Of a stretch of 64,000 nucleotides of DNA, positions 7,123-16,639 are shown piece by piece. Numbering within the stretch: the stretch's first letter is position 1; the number at the start of each line of letters is the position of its first letter. Below the pieces are notes generated by a model. That model did not search any database. It was not told the DNA's origin and worked only from the letters and a program-made list of their open reading frames with translations. The DNA lies in assembly GCA_016715885.1 (NCBI GenBank), contig JADJXL010000028.1, forward strand, positions 995,394-1,059,393. Direction: 5' to 3'. Origin of the DNA: Polyangiaceae bacterium. Its GTDB lineage: Bacteria; Myxococcota_A; Polyangia; Polyangiales; Polyangiaceae. A program made the position numbers and the translations under genes.

Positions 7123-9747
7123 ATGCCAGCGCCGGATGTGAAGTCCCAACAAGGTGAATCGTTCTTCTTCGCGGCCGGTCCCCATCAGGCCGGCGAGCTA
7201 CGAATCACCTCGTTCACGGGCCGAGAACGGCTCTCCAAACCGTTTGACCTCCAAGTTGTCGTCACGTTCTCCGGACCAGAGGACCAAGAAAAGCTCATCA
7301 CCACCATCGTCGGACAAGCGGCGTGGTTACGCATCGAGCACGAACAGGCGCCGCACACCATCGGTGGCATCGTCGCAAGCGCCACGTTTGCCGGGTCGCA
7401 CACGCAAGGCACGAGCTACAAGCTGCGACTCGTTCCAACGTTGTGGAGGCTCTCGCGCCGCAAAAACACACGCATTTTCCAAGACCTCGACGTGACCACC
7501 ATCGTCTCGATGCTCCTCGACGAACACCGCGTGGTCCATCGCTTCAGTTTGTCCAGGAAATACCCACTACGCGCCTACTGCGTGCAGTACGATGAAACCG
7601 ATCTCGCTTTCGTCATGCGGCTGCTCGCCGAAGAGGGCATCGCATTTTATTTCGATCACACCTCTCCGCCTGCGTCTGTTTTGGTGATGACCGACAGCCT
7701 GCTCCTCACGCCCATGATATGCGGCTCGCCGGCGCTCCTGTTTCGGCGCGAAATGCCGGGAATGCCGCCTCGAGAAGATCACGTGCTCGAAATGGACGCA
7801 CAGCGCACCGTCAAGCCTTCGGCGCTGCGCGTACGGGATTATGATTTTCAAAGGCCACGAATGGATCTCGCTGGCGCGGCGACTTCGGCCGAAAAGCTTT
7901 CTCCTGGCGTCGATCTGGACCATTACGAACATCACGGGGAATACGAAGAGTCCGATGCGCGGGACGAAGAAGCGACCGTCGTGCTCGAACAGCTTCGCCG
8001 GCGCATGCGCATCAGCACTGGGCGCACGCCTTGTCGAAGGCTCGCTCCAGGGCATCGCTTCACGCTTGCGGACCACGAAGATGCGTCGCTCGACGGCGAT
8101 TTTTTGGTATTGCGCGTCGATCATCGCGGCTATGGCGCCGGGGCAAACCCTCCAGGCACGCCGACGTACGAGGCGACGTTTCGCTGCACGTCTGCTGCAG
8201 AAGGTTTGCGCCCCAAGCGTCCCGCGCGTTTCGTGCGGCAAGTCGTCGAATCAGCGACGGTCACGGGTCCGGCGGGACAAGAGATACACACGGACGAATA
8301 CGGACGAATACGGGTGCATTTTCATTGGGATGCCAAGCCCGATATGGGCAAAAATTCGTGCTGGATTCGCGTGGCGCAAAATTGGGCCGGTGAAGGCTGG
8401 GGGTTTCAATTCATTCCGCGCATCGGTATGGAAGTGCTCGTCACGTTTCTCGGTGGCGACTTGGATCGTCCCGTCGTCATTGGATGTTTACCGAATGCAA
8501 CACATCCGCCACCTCATCCGCTTCCTACGGGAGCCGCAAAAAGCGGTATTCGCACGCAGTCGACGCCGGGAGGAGGCGGTTACAATGAAATTGCCTTCGA
8601 CGACACGGCAGGCAGCGAAGTGCTTTCGCTACACGCGCAAAAGTCATTCATTCAAGAAATCGGCGACGACGTATCGGCAACGGTCGGTGGGAATCGCCGC
8701 ACGAGCGTCGCGGGTACCGATTCATTGGACGTGCAAGGCATGCGAACGGTGACCGTCGCCGCAGGATTACGCGAAGAAATCATGGGCGATCACGAACGGT
8801 TCGTCATGGGCGCGACGAAGCTCGAGCATTTCGGCAATCGCGAGGTCATTGCGTATGCGCATGATCAGGCCCGCGTCGATGGTTCGCTGGTGCGAACGAT
8901 TCGCGGTGATGCGGTCATCACGACGGCGGGGCATGCGACCGTGACGATTGGCACTTCGGACATGGGCGAGGCGCAGGCGCAGGTATCGGGCACGTTGGTC
9001 GTTGGAGCCACCAAAGGATTGCGTCTCGTTTGCGATGAAAGGATTACGCTGGCCGTAGGCGACAATGCCATTACAATCGATTCCGAAGGCATTACGCTGG
9101 ACGCGAAAAACGTTCGCATCATGGGCGCGGAATCGGTATCTGCGTCAGGTCCCGGACCCGCTATGACGCTCGCCGAAGAAGCGCAGATCAGCGCCAAGGC
9201 CATTCGGCTATTCGCGAAAGAGGCGCGCGTCGAGCTCGAGGAAGACGCCATCGTCAAGGGGCGCAAGGTGCTGCTCAATTGCAAGGCAAGCGATCCGAGC
9301 GAAAAAGACGACGACAAGAAGAAAGAGATGAAGCAGATCAGCCTGCGATTTACGGATACAGCGGGCGAACCTTACGCAAAAAAACATTATCGCACGGGCG
9401 TTTCGGGCATCATTTCCGAGGGAGAAACCAGTGCGGATGGCGACGTGAAAGTCGACGTACCCGTGGACGCGAAGATCATGCAAATTCGGCTATGGGTGAG
9501 GGATTATCCGGAAGGACAAACCAAAGATTACTCGATTACCTTGGCGGAGGAATTGCCGCCGGTCGACACGGTGCGGGGTGTAAAGCAACGCTTGGGGAAT
9601 CTCGGATATTATGATGGGCCGATCAATGATGACGCGAGCACGCTGAAGGGGCCGCTCGGGCGATTTCAGCGCGACAAGGGACTCGAAGTGACAGGCACGA
9701 TTGACGACGCGACGAAGGCGGAGCTCGAGAAAGTTCACGGGCATTGA
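7123..9747 (+). CDS. vgrG: Type VI secretion spike protein VgrG with C-terminal peptidoglycan-binding domain
   Basis: Tip of the type VI secretion needle, 874 residues from the ATG at 7123. The gp27-like half covers about 15-360 (GELRITSFTGRERLSKPFDL, ending near GDFLVLRVDHRG). The OB-fold/gp5-like core carries the diagnostic HTDEYGRIRVHFHWD and WAGEGWGFQFIPRIGMEV at about 385-440, and is followed by a repetitive beta-helix needle to about residue 725. Beyond that lie an Ig-like or carboxypeptidase-regulatory-like segment (about 740-805) and a PG_binding_1-type domain (about 813-874: RGVKQRLGNLGYYDGP, LGRFQRDKGLEVTG). The extension makes this an evolved VgrG that may engage the target cell wall. 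It opens a coupled operon with a 1-bp gap to the next gene. Confidence 0.93.
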   Translation: MPAPDVKSQQGESFFFAAGPHQAGELRITSFTGRERLSKPFDLQVVVTFSGPEDQEKLITTIVGQAAWLRIEHEQAPHTIGGIVASATFAGSHTQGTSYKLRLVPTLWRLSRRKNTRIFQDLDVTTIVSMLLDEHRVVHRFSLSRKYPLRAYCVQYDETDLAFVMRLLAEEGIAFYFDHTSPPASVLVMTDSLLLTPMICGSPALLFRREMPGMPPREDHVLEMDAQRTVKPSALRVRDYDFQRPRMDLAGAATSAEKLSPGVDLDHYEHHGEYEESDARDEEATVVLEQLRRRMRISTGRTPCRRLAPGHRFTLADHEDASLDGDFLVLRVDHRGYGAGANPPGTPTYEATFRCTSAAEGLRPKRPARFVRQVVESATVTGPAGQEIHTDEYGRIRVHFHWDAKPDMGKNSCWIRVAQNWAGEGWGFQFIPRIGMEVLVTFLGGDLDRPVVIGCLPNATHPPPHPLPTGAAKSGIRTQSTPGGGGYNEIAFDDTAGSEVLSLHAQKSFIQEIGDDVSATVGGNRRTSVAGTDSLDVQGMRTVTVAAGLREEIMGDHERFVMGATKLEHFGNREVIAYAHDQARVDGSLVRTIRGDAVITTAGHATVTIGTSDMGEAQAQVSGTLVVGATKGLRLVCDERITLAVGDNAITIDSEGITLDAKNVRIMGAESVSASGPGPAMTLAEEAQISAKAIRLFAKEARVELEEDAIVKGRKVLLNCKASDPSEKDDDKKKEMKQISLRFTDTAGEPYAKKHYRTGVSGIISEGETSADGDVKVDVPVDAKIMQIRLWVRDYPEGQTKDYSITLAEELPPVDTVRGVKQRLGNLGYYDGPINDDASTLKGPLGRFQRDKGLEVTGTIDDATKAELEKVHGH

Positions 9748-9748
9748 T

Positions 9749-12118
9749 ATGGCAAAAGGGGACGCTCAGGCAAACGCGCCGGACGAATCGGGTGGTCACA
9801 AGGCTACGTTCGATGCAAACACGACCATTGCCGAAAGTGCCGACTACGGTGACGAGCCGCCGCGCATTTTGATGGGGATCAACGATGCACCCGTGCAAGC
9901 GCCCGATGGAGCGGTTTTCAAAGACGGCGAAATCGAAAAGCACGAGCTCGAGGGGCCGTTCGACAAAGACAAACTGCTCACGGTACTGAAGACCGTGCGA
10001 AAGCGCCTCGGCGAAAGTTACGATGCGGTGTGGAAGACGCAGGCAAAACCCATCGAAGCTTGGGGCAAAGACAAGAACGAAGAGCGCTGGGCGCAGATGT
10101 TTGCGGAGCGTTATGTCGGAATCACCTATGGTGGGCCCGGACAATCGTATTTCGGCGGAGGTCACTGGGATGCGTTCATTTTTTCGCGGGCGCAGCCGCG
10201 CATGCGCAAAGTGACGCTTTACGAATACGATGCGGTCGAAAGAAATCAACACGTCATCGCTCGTCGCGGCACGACGCAAGTCGCCGATTGGACCGATCCT
10301 GAAAATATCACGGCCAAACACGAGCGCCCACCCAATCAATGTTACCTCGGTGAATGGGAAGAGAACAAGGATCCGGCCATTCCGATCATCGGTGCCTGCC
10401 AGCAGACGACGTCGTACGGCGCCATTGCGCATGGGTTCACGGTCGAAGACGATTTGCAATATGCGGGTTATGCTGCATCCGAAGCATCGGGCGGACTGCC
10501 CATTTTCACGGGAAAGAAGCCGATTGGGTTCCCCGGCGAGCCTTCGGCGGGCGGGAAGTTTTATTCTGTCGGCAGCAAGGGCGCGGGAGAAACAAAATTC
10601 GATTCCCTCACGGATTTGAAAGTGTTGTGCAAGCCGTCCTTTGCTTGCGATCCCAAGAACATCGATCCGCCGATGGCGCCTGGAACGATCATCACGTACA
10701 ATCCACACGGATTCATCAAAAGCGTTCAGGCGATGCTCACGCCTTTCGAGGAAAAGGTGGAAACCATGCGCGTGCGCGCCGAAATCTGCCGAGCGATGCA
10801 AGGCGATCCCAACGTGCACCATCCTTATAGCCCACCTGGGCGTGATTGGATCAAAGCGCCGGTACCGACGGAAGAACGGATCAACAATTGGCTGAAAGCA
10901 GTCACGAATCCGGCGATTCCGTCGAAGAATAGAAACGAGCCGGACGACGTCTACAAGGCCCGAAAAGCGAAATGGGATGCCGCGCGGCGTGCCGAGGCGG
11001 ACAAGTACCAAAAGACGAGGGAAAACCCCGAAGAGAGAACGCTCGAATTGCCCACGTCGGTGCAAGATCCAGGCTCGCACATTGCTTTCGTATTGCGTGT
11101 ATCGGGTGAAGACGATCCAGCCAAGAGGCGCGTGCAGCTCTTTGATACGAGCAGCAATACGGCCTACTGGGTCATGGAGGCTCAGGCCCGTCGCGGATTG
11201 ATTGCGCGGCCCATGGAAGGCGGAATCATGGATGGATGCGCTTTTCCGAATAGCTCGCGAAAACAAGCGACCCAAATCCCCGCGAATTCGCCCATGGTCG
11301 GCATTGGAGTGACTCCGAAGCCCGATCCGGCGCGGCTCGATGCCCATTTGAAGGCGCTCGAAAATGCGCGCCCCGTGGGTCTCTTGCGATTCGTGCTCAC
11401 GATGCGCAAACCGCCCGAAGTGCCGAAGCCTCCGTCGCCCTGGGCCAAACCCGCGGCGAAGAACCCCGCCGATGCGCTCGGGCCGACGTTATTTCCCAAT
11501 CGATACACGTGGGCGGGTGAAGTGCACGACGACGAAATCCTCTACATTAGTCGATTGCTGCGCATGTATGGGGACAAACCCGACCAAAATTTTTACTTGA
11601 GCAAGCTCTTGCGATCGCTTCGCGCAACGCCATACTTCACGCACGTGCAAGCGTGGTGGTTCGTCTTCATGCCGACAGGCCTTTTTGCCAAATCGATGTG
11701 GGCTCGCGGCGCGCGCGAAATGCGCCCCCGCGATTTCGCCAGCAAAGTGCTGAAGCTGCCGAAGTATTTCGACAAGAAGACCCCGAAAGGCGCGTTTCCT
11801 GACCCTTGGGCAGGTCGATCGGACGTCAAACTCGGGCCTCATTATCGATTGACGCACGTCCTCACAGCAACCGGTTCGGATGTGCCCGGGCGCGTGGGCA
11901 AGGCATTTACGTGGTGCCGATTGAAATCGGCATTGTCCGATGGCGGCGACACGTCGCTCAAAGCCGATGGTTTCTCGGTGCCCAAAGACATCTACGAGAT
12001 CATGCAGACGCTCGGGGCCGCGGGCGAATACACGACGGCAAGGCTGAAGGGTGCCATACCCGACCCCGACGACGGACGTGCTGGGGACGACGAGATCGAT
12101 TGGTTCCGTTACGGATGA
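9749..12118 (+). CDS. Candidate type VI secretion effector (possible NlpC/P60-like cysteine peptidase)
   Basis: A 789-residue protein whose ATG lies one base after the vgrG stop, so it is translationally coupled and a natural cargo candidate. I do not recognise a named family over its length. Three spaced segments resemble the order of NlpC/P60 or CHAP-type cell-wall hydrolases: Cys217 at a helix start (GACQQTTSYGAIAHGF), a strand with PGTIITYNPHGF (about 311-322), and a strand led by His444 (GSHIAFVLRV), followed by QLFDTSSN. A catalytic Cys/His assignment is my inference. No signal peptide is visible, as expected for needle-delivered cargo. The C-terminal 250 residues (WWFVFMPTGLF region) form a second, unassigned domain. 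Confidence 0.6.
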   Translation: MAKGDAQANAPDESGGHKATFDANTTIAESADYGDEPPRILMGINDAPVQAPDGAVFKDGEIEKHELEGPFDKDKLLTVLKTVRKRLGESYDAVWKTQAKPIEAWGKDKNEERWAQMFAERYVGITYGGPGQSYFGGGHWDAFIFSRAQPRMRKVTLYEYDAVERNQHVIARRGTTQVADWTDPENITAKHERPPNQCYLGEWEENKDPAIPIIGACQQTTSYGAIAHGFTVEDDLQYAGYAASEASGGLPIFTGKKPIGFPGEPSAGGKFYSVGSKGAGETKFDSLTDLKVLCKPSFACDPKNIDPPMAPGTIITYNPHGFIKSVQAMLTPFEEKVETMRVRAEICRAMQGDPNVHHPYSPPGRDWIKAPVPTEERINNWLKAVTNPAIPSKNRNEPDDVYKARKAKWDAARRAEADKYQKTRENPEERTLELPTSVQDPGSHIAFVLRVSGEDDPAKRRVQLFDTSSNTAYWVMEAQARRGLIARPMEGGIMDGCAFPNSSRKQATQIPANSPMVGIGVTPKPDPARLDAHLKALENARPVGLLRFVLTMRKPPEVPKPPSPWAKPAAKNPADALGPTLFPNRYTWAGEVHDDEILYISRLLRMYGDKPDQNFYLSKLLRSLRATPYFTHVQAWWFVFMPTGLFAKSMWARGAREMRPRDFASKVLKLPKYFDKKTPKGAFPDPWAGRSDVKLGPHYRLTHVLTATGSDVPGRVGKAFTWCRLKSALSDGGDTSLKADGFSVPKDIYEIMQTLGAAGEYTTARLKGAIPDPDDGRAGDDEIDWFRYG

Positions 12119-12126
12119 GGAAACGT

Positions 12127-13380
12127 ATGCAAATGGTATCGAAATGGATTTTGCTCGGCGCGCTCGTTTCGCTCGCCTCTGCCTGCAAGAGCGACCCTCC
12201 GGCGCCCAAGGTAACAGCCGATAGCGCGAAGCTCAAAGCTGCGGCAGCACCTTCTGCGTCCGCGTCTGCAACGACGGCCGCACCGGCACCTTATGGTCCC
12301 GACGATTTGCTGGCGGATATTCCGCGATGCGCGGACCATTGGTTGAGCAATGCGATGCACGTAACCGAGCGGTGCGAGAAAGCGCTGGCCTTGTGGTCCG
12401 AGGGGGGCGTGGAAGCTGTGGTCGCCAAACACAAGGCAGCGTGCGATGGCGGCGATGGCAAAGCGTGTACGCTGCTCATTGGGGGCCTCGGACATCCGAA
12501 ATCGCCAATGCAATCGAAAAACAAGGCCATGTTTCTCGAAGACGTGGCAGCCCTGCAAATCAAGGCGTGCGGGCTTGGCGAACCGAATGCGTGCGTGGCC
12601 ATCGTCGATCAATATACATGTTATCGGGACATCGTGCCGGGCGAAACCGTGCAGCTCAATTGTGCGACGCGAATCAATGAATGGCTGAAGGGGAAAAAGC
12701 GCGAAGACCTTGCCGCGGCGCTCGAACCTGGCTGCAAAAAGGGTCATGCCAAGTCGTGTACCGATCGCGGTATGCATTTGAAAGCGGTCAAGGGTCAAGT
12801 CGACGAGGTGACGGATCATTATAAGAAAGGCTGCGACCTTGGAGATCCGAGAGGCTGTTGGCAGGCCGAGCTGATAGCCAAAGTCTTTGGAGACGAGGTC
12901 GAGATACGTTCTTTGAAGTCGAAGAAGTTTGCCCTGCAGGAACGCGAGTGCCGGCGATTTCGTGATTGCCATGATATTGCTGCGGACTACGATCGCGGCT
13001 GGCATCTTCCCGAACACTTGCCCAAAATTCGCGAGCTCTTGACGTTCTATTGCGAGAAAAAAGCCCCCGACGACTCGAGCTGTGTCGAGCTCGCCGTTAT
13101 GCAAGTCAAAGGCGACGGCGCCCCGGCCGATGTTGCCGCCGGCCTTGCGCGCCTAAACGCGGTGTGCGACAAACCAATTACGTCCCAAGACGACGCCGGT
13201 TGGATTGAACCGATAGCAAAAGGCTGCCGACCCCTCGCACGGTTTTACAAAGATGGCACGGGAGTCGAAAAAGATGTAGCGAAAGCAAAGGCCCTTTTGA
13301 AAAAGGTGTGCGTTCAGCGCGAAATGGCGACGATGGTCATGCAGGATGCGTGTAATGACCTCAAAGAATTAGAGAAATGA
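12127..13380 (+). CDS. Sel1-like-repeat lipoprotein, possible immunity factor
   Basis: A 417-residue lipoprotein. The ATG at 12127 is chosen because GAGG lies 6 bases upstream; an ATG at 12115 overlapping the upstream stop is the alternative. The signal KWILLGALVSLASAC puts the lipidated Cys at residue 20. A disordered Ala/Ser/Pro linker runs to about residue 55. The mature domain has cysteine-stapled helical repeats of the Sel1 type (GCKKGHAKSCTDRGMHL, GCDLGDPRGCW, ARFYKDGTGVEKDVAKAKAL). Sel1-like periplasmic lipoproteins are often found beside type VI effectors and some act as immunity or adaptor proteins. That role is inferred here only from the position directly after the candidate effector. 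Confidence 0.75.
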   Translation: MQMVSKWILLGALVSLASACKSDPPAPKVTADSAKLKAAAAPSASASATTAAPAPYGPDDLLADIPRCADHWLSNAMHVTERCEKALALWSEGGVEAVVAKHKAACDGGDGKACTLLIGGLGHPKSPMQSKNKAMFLEDVAALQIKACGLGEPNACVAIVDQYTCYRDIVPGETVQLNCATRINEWLKGKKREDLAAALEPGCKKGHAKSCTDRGMHLKAVKGQVDEVTDHYKKGCDLGDPRGCWQAELIAKVFGDEVEIRSLKSKKFALQERECRRFRDCHDIAADYDRGWHLPEHLPKIRELLTFYCEKKAPDDSSCVELAVMQVKGDGAPADVAAGLARLNAVCDKPITSQDDAGWIEPIAKGCRPLARFYKDGTGVEKDVAKAKALLKKVCVQREMATMVMQDACNDLKELEK

Positions 13381-13688
13381 CGATGGATCCCGCTACCGCC
13401 GAACTTCACCGTCGAGCTCGCGCCTTCGTGGCCCTCGAGCGGTATGCCGAGATTCTCGCACATGTCGCGTTCTTCGGTCGCGATCGTGCGAGTGAATTGG
13501 TGCCGCGTTTCGGTTTGTCGATGGAGCAATGGACGGTCATCGACGCAGCGTGGACCCACGAATTGGCCGAGGGCAAACGCCGGCAGCAATACGAACAGGC
13601 CGAGCGATTCAATATGACGTTTGCAAAAACGCGCGGGTGGCTCGTCTCTACGCAGCCCGCAATGAACGCCATTCAGGGCTACCCATGA
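13377..13688 (+). CDS. Small protein with the vgrG-operon helical module (single copy)
   Basis: A 103-residue soluble protein whose ATG overlaps the stop of the upstream gene (ATGA). It is mainly one module of about 70 residues: RYAEILAHVAFFG, then RFGLSMEQWTVIDAAWTHEL, then an R-x-W segment near the end (TRGWL). The same module occurs twice in the next protein. Within myxobacterial type VI operons I know similar small proteins built on the pattern RYGL...LD..W, but their biochemical role is not established. Adaptor or chaperone function for the cargo is a guess. There is no signal peptide. Confidence 0.65.
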   Translation: MTMDPATAELHRRARAFVALERYAEILAHVAFFGRDRASELVPRFGLSMEQWTVIDAAWTHELAEGKRRQQYEQAERFNMTFAKTRGWLVSTQPAMNAIQGYP

Positions 13689-14590
13689 AGCTCACCGAAG
13701 CCGACGAAATGGCTCTTCGCAAGTCCGTGCGCCTCGATCACTACGCTGAAATCCTTGCGCATGTCGTGCATTTCGGTGCCGAAGGCGACGTCGTCGAGCG
13801 ATTCGGCATGTCGCTCGAAGAGTGGCGAGCCGTGGATCGTGCCTGGACAAACGAGCTCGCGCGCGGTGCAAAGCTGCCAGAACGCGAGCGCGCGCTGGCT
13901 TTTTCTGCGACATTTCAAGCTCGCCGGCGGCGCCTTGCGCACGAAAAGCCACCTCTTTCGTCGATCGGCGAAAAGCTCACGCATTTCCCGGACAAACGGG
14001 CAAACCCGGTCTCGGCAGTCGCCGCAGCCCCCTCGGGCGTGCCTTCATTCATGCTTGCCGGGTCCGCGCCGAACGCCGTCGCAGGGTCACCTTGGTCCGC
14101 GTATGCAGCGCCATCGCACGCAACCCCTGCCAAAGCGCCCGCCGCACCGCTCCCCCAAACTTCGCCGCTGCCATTTGCCCAAGGTGTGGCCGCTGAAGTC
14201 GCTTTGCAGCGTGCGGTCGAGCATGCGCAGGCGACGCAAGGTGCACCGTCGGCGGCGCCAACGCTTGGTGAAACGCGGGCAATCGATGACGAAATCAGCG
14301 TCATTGCACGCCAGATTTTGCCGTTCGAGGGCTCGGGGACGCGCTCGGAAACAGCTCCCGCGCGCGAGCCTGAACTGACACTCGAACAGCACGCGTCGCT
14401 CCACGTCGAGCTCGAGATGCACCCCGAGGCGACGGCGGACATTTTGCGTCGTTATGGGCTGACGGCATCGCAACACGCGCGGCTGGATATGGGCTGGGAA
14501 GCGCAAATGGCGCTGAATCCGAAGCTGGCCGCCTCATGGCAACAGGCGATGGCGGATTACCGGGCGTGGATCGCCAGCCATTCACAATAG
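13685..14590 (+). CDS. Protein with two copies of the vgrG-operon helical module
   Basis: A 301-residue protein starting at an ATG that overlaps the preceding stop (ATGA). Copy one of the module is at about 10-78 (HYAEILAHVVHFG, ERFGMSLEEWRAVDRAWTNEL), close to the upstream small protein. Copy two is at about 235-300 (QHASLHVELEMHPEATADIL, RRYGLTASQHARLDMGWEA, ending YRAWIA). The 140-residue middle is Ala/Pro-rich, low in complexity and likely disordered. A modular linker protein with two binding heads is a reasonable picture, but no function is demonstrated. It is the last gene of the coupled vgrG operon and converges on the membrane-protein gene. Confidence 0.65.
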   Translation: MKLTEADEMALRKSVRLDHYAEILAHVVHFGAEGDVVERFGMSLEEWRAVDRAWTNELARGAKLPERERALAFSATFQARRRRLAHEKPPLSSIGEKLTHFPDKRANPVSAVAAAPSGVPSFMLAGSAPNAVAGSPWSAYAAPSHATPAKAPAAPLPQTSPLPFAQGVAAEVALQRAVEHAQATQGAPSAAPTLGETRAIDDEISVIARQILPFEGSGTRSETAPAREPELTLEQHASLHVELEMHPEATADILRRYGLTASQHARLDMGWEAQMALNPKLAASWQQAMADYRAWIASHSQ

Positions 14591-14602
14591 TTTGATGACA
14601 AA

Positions 14603-16639
14603 TCATTCCGGCGACCGCACTTCGAATAGTCCAACGTTCACGACATCGCGATCGTACGTCGACATGACATGGCTCGGTTTGGCGGGTAAATCGCGCTCTG
14701 CAATCGGCACCAGATGCAGGCCGTGCTCGACGGCCTCGCACGCCGGCCGCCCATCCGTGCTCGTGCAAATCGACGTGCGCGCATAACGAAGGCAAGGCTC
14801 CGAGCGTTTCAGCCGCCGCACTTCATCCGCGGAAGACACGGCGACGACAGCGAGTGGAGCGTTTTCCGGCGAATGGATCGCGTATTCAGGCAAAAGGACG
14901 ATCCGACGGTCTACGCGCGGCACATGAACGACTCGGCATCCATTGGGCAGCGACGCGAAAGCATGACGAAAAAAAGCATGCTCGAGCTGTTCGGTCGTGC
15001 GTTCGGCGATGGTGGAAAAGCTTGCTGCGAATGCAGCGATAGCTGCGGCTCCAAGCAAAAGCCATACATGACGCACGCGCGCGAACGACGTGGGAATCAT
15101 CGACGCGAGCGCAATGACGATCGCGGCGCTCCATAGCCGATCGTAGCTGGCAATCCAGATTGGGCTTTGCCCGTATGCGTGGCGCGTAGCGATGAGCGCC
15201 AGAATGGATGCAACAGCAGGAACGAGCGGGCCACGAGGTTTTGCCAGGACAAACGCGACGGCGAGCAGCAGCAAACCGATGCTCGCATGTTCGAGTAACC
15301 ATAAGCCGACCGTGTTTCCCCCGGCGCGAGCATCCCAATGGTCGTGGATTCCGGCGGCCACCGATGCGATCACCTTGCCGCTGGTCACGACGAGCACGAG
15401 CACGACGAGGACGGCGAGCGCTGCGACACGTGCGCCACGACGAACCCACTCATTCCACGAGGCACGAAAGTTTGTCGGAGCCACATGCGTTGCCATGACA
15501 AACAGCGGTCCAAGCGCCACGGGACCCCACGCAATCGGATGAATACGCGCGGCTTGTGCGCAAACCAGTGCACCGACGGTCGCCAACACCAACGATTCGA
15601 GTCGCAGGTTCGTCCGTGAGCGCTTCGCTGCCGAAACGAAGAGCACATATGCGGTCAGCGTGAGCGTCATGATGGGCGCAAAATACGCTTCCGTTGCGCC
15701 AAACCTGATGGCGACGGCGTCTACGGTCGTCAATGCGCCCGCGAACAGGGCTCGATGGGCGTCCAGTCCCAGCTTTCGCGCGAGAACGAATACGAGCGGT
15801 GCGGACAGTGCACTGAAGAATGCATTACCAACAAAAATGGCCGTATCAGGATACGTCGTGAAAATTGTTTTGATGAACGAAAATATCTCGGCGTACCCCG
15901 GACCATAGCCAAAAAGCCGCGCCGGATCGACGCTAGCGGCGAGAATCCATTGCGGTCCTTGACCATTGACGTGATGCGGGCCAAAAGGACCAAGTGACAA
16001 TCGTAAAAGAAGCGCCACGACAAATAGTATGGTCAATACGATAACGTCGCGTCGCCCTGCCATTGTATTCATTGCCTTTCGCGCCGCTCGTGCCGCCATC
16101 CATACGAGCAGGAAAGCCAGTCCTGCCCAAGCGGTGCTCGACCAAAAATTCCCAATGGAAACGGATTCTTGGATCGGATCGAGGCGGCGACGCAAGACTG
16201 GGATGCGGGGAGCCTGAGATTGCAAAACCTCGTTTTCGTGTGCGGCAAGCCAAGTACATAACGTTTCGAATGCTTCCTGCTGAGGGGCGGGAATTTTCCG
16301 AAAATCATCGATTTCGAGAATGGGAGAAACCCCGAGGCGCCCAATGCGACGAAATGCTTGTCCTGCCGGATGAGAGACATCGACGTCGAGTGAGCCCGAG
16401 CCTTGCATGTCGAGCTTCAGGAGAACATGCGCGGGAAAACATTGCACCGCTCGAACGGATGCAGGATGCGCCGCATCGGCACGCGCGACCCAGGCGAGGG
16501 TATCGTCGGAACAATTGCTTTGCTGCTGCGCGCGGGCTTCGGGGAGGGCACAAATAAATGCGCTCAGCAGAAACACAAGGAATACCGGCACAAATCGTGC
16601 TATGCTCATGATAAGGTTGCCCATTCGAAACTCGCGCAT
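14603..16639 (-). CDS. Polytopic membrane protein, GT-C glycosyltransferase-like
   Basis: About 678 residues from the ATG at 16639 (TTG at 16648 and ATG at 16609 are alternatives; none has a clear ribosome-binding site). The N-terminus has a hydrophobic signal (FVPVFLVFLLSAFICALPEA), followed by a 150-residue extracytoplasmic domain. Ten or more membrane helices then run to about residue 550, ending in a soluble C-terminal domain with several cysteines. The arrangement of many helices with a short loop near GPFGPHHVNGQGPQW resembles lipid-linked-sugar-dependent GT-C enzymes (dolichyl-phosphate-mannose type). I do not see the diagnostic acidic DE or DD loop clearly, so the enzyme assignment is tentative. 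Divergent from the next lipoprotein gene. Confidence 0.7.
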   Translation of the reverse strand: MREFRMGNLIMSIARFVPVFLVFLLSAFICALPEARAQQQSNCSDDTLAWVARADAAHPASVRAVQCFPAHVLLKLDMQGSGSLDVDVSHPAGQAFRRIGRLGVSPILEIDDFRKIPAPQQEAFETLCTWLAAHENEVLQSQAPRIPVLRRRLDPIQESVSIGNFWSSTAWAGLAFLLVWMAARAARKAMNTMAGRRDVIVLTILFVVALLLRLSLGPFGPHHVNGQGPQWILAASVDPARLFGYGPGYAEIFSFIKTIFTTYPDTAIFVGNAFFSALSAPLVFVLARKLGLDAHRALFAGALTTVDAVAIRFGATEAYFAPIMTLTLTAYVLFVSAAKRSRTNLRLESLVLATVGALVCAQAARIHPIAWGPVALGPLFVMATHVAPTNFRASWNEWVRRGARVAALAVLVVLVLVVTSGKVIASVAAGIHDHWDARAGGNTVGLWLLEHASIGLLLLAVAFVLAKPRGPLVPAVASILALIATRHAYGQSPIWIASYDRLWSAAIVIALASMIPTSFARVRHVWLLLGAAAIAAFAASFSTIAERTTEQLEHAFFRHAFASLPNGCRVVHVPRVDRRIVLLPEYAIHSPENAPLAVVAVSSADEVRRLKRSEPCLRYARTSICTSTDGRPACEAVEHGLHLVPIAERDLPAKPSHVMSTYDRDVVNVGLFEVRSPE

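Noticed and set aside
9623..11347. Long open frame (574 codons) on the minus strand opposite the candidate effector gene
   Set aside because: It lies entirely antisense to a coupled gene, its translation is rich in Arg/Phe/His without domain character, and GC-rich third positions of the true gene explain the missing stops.
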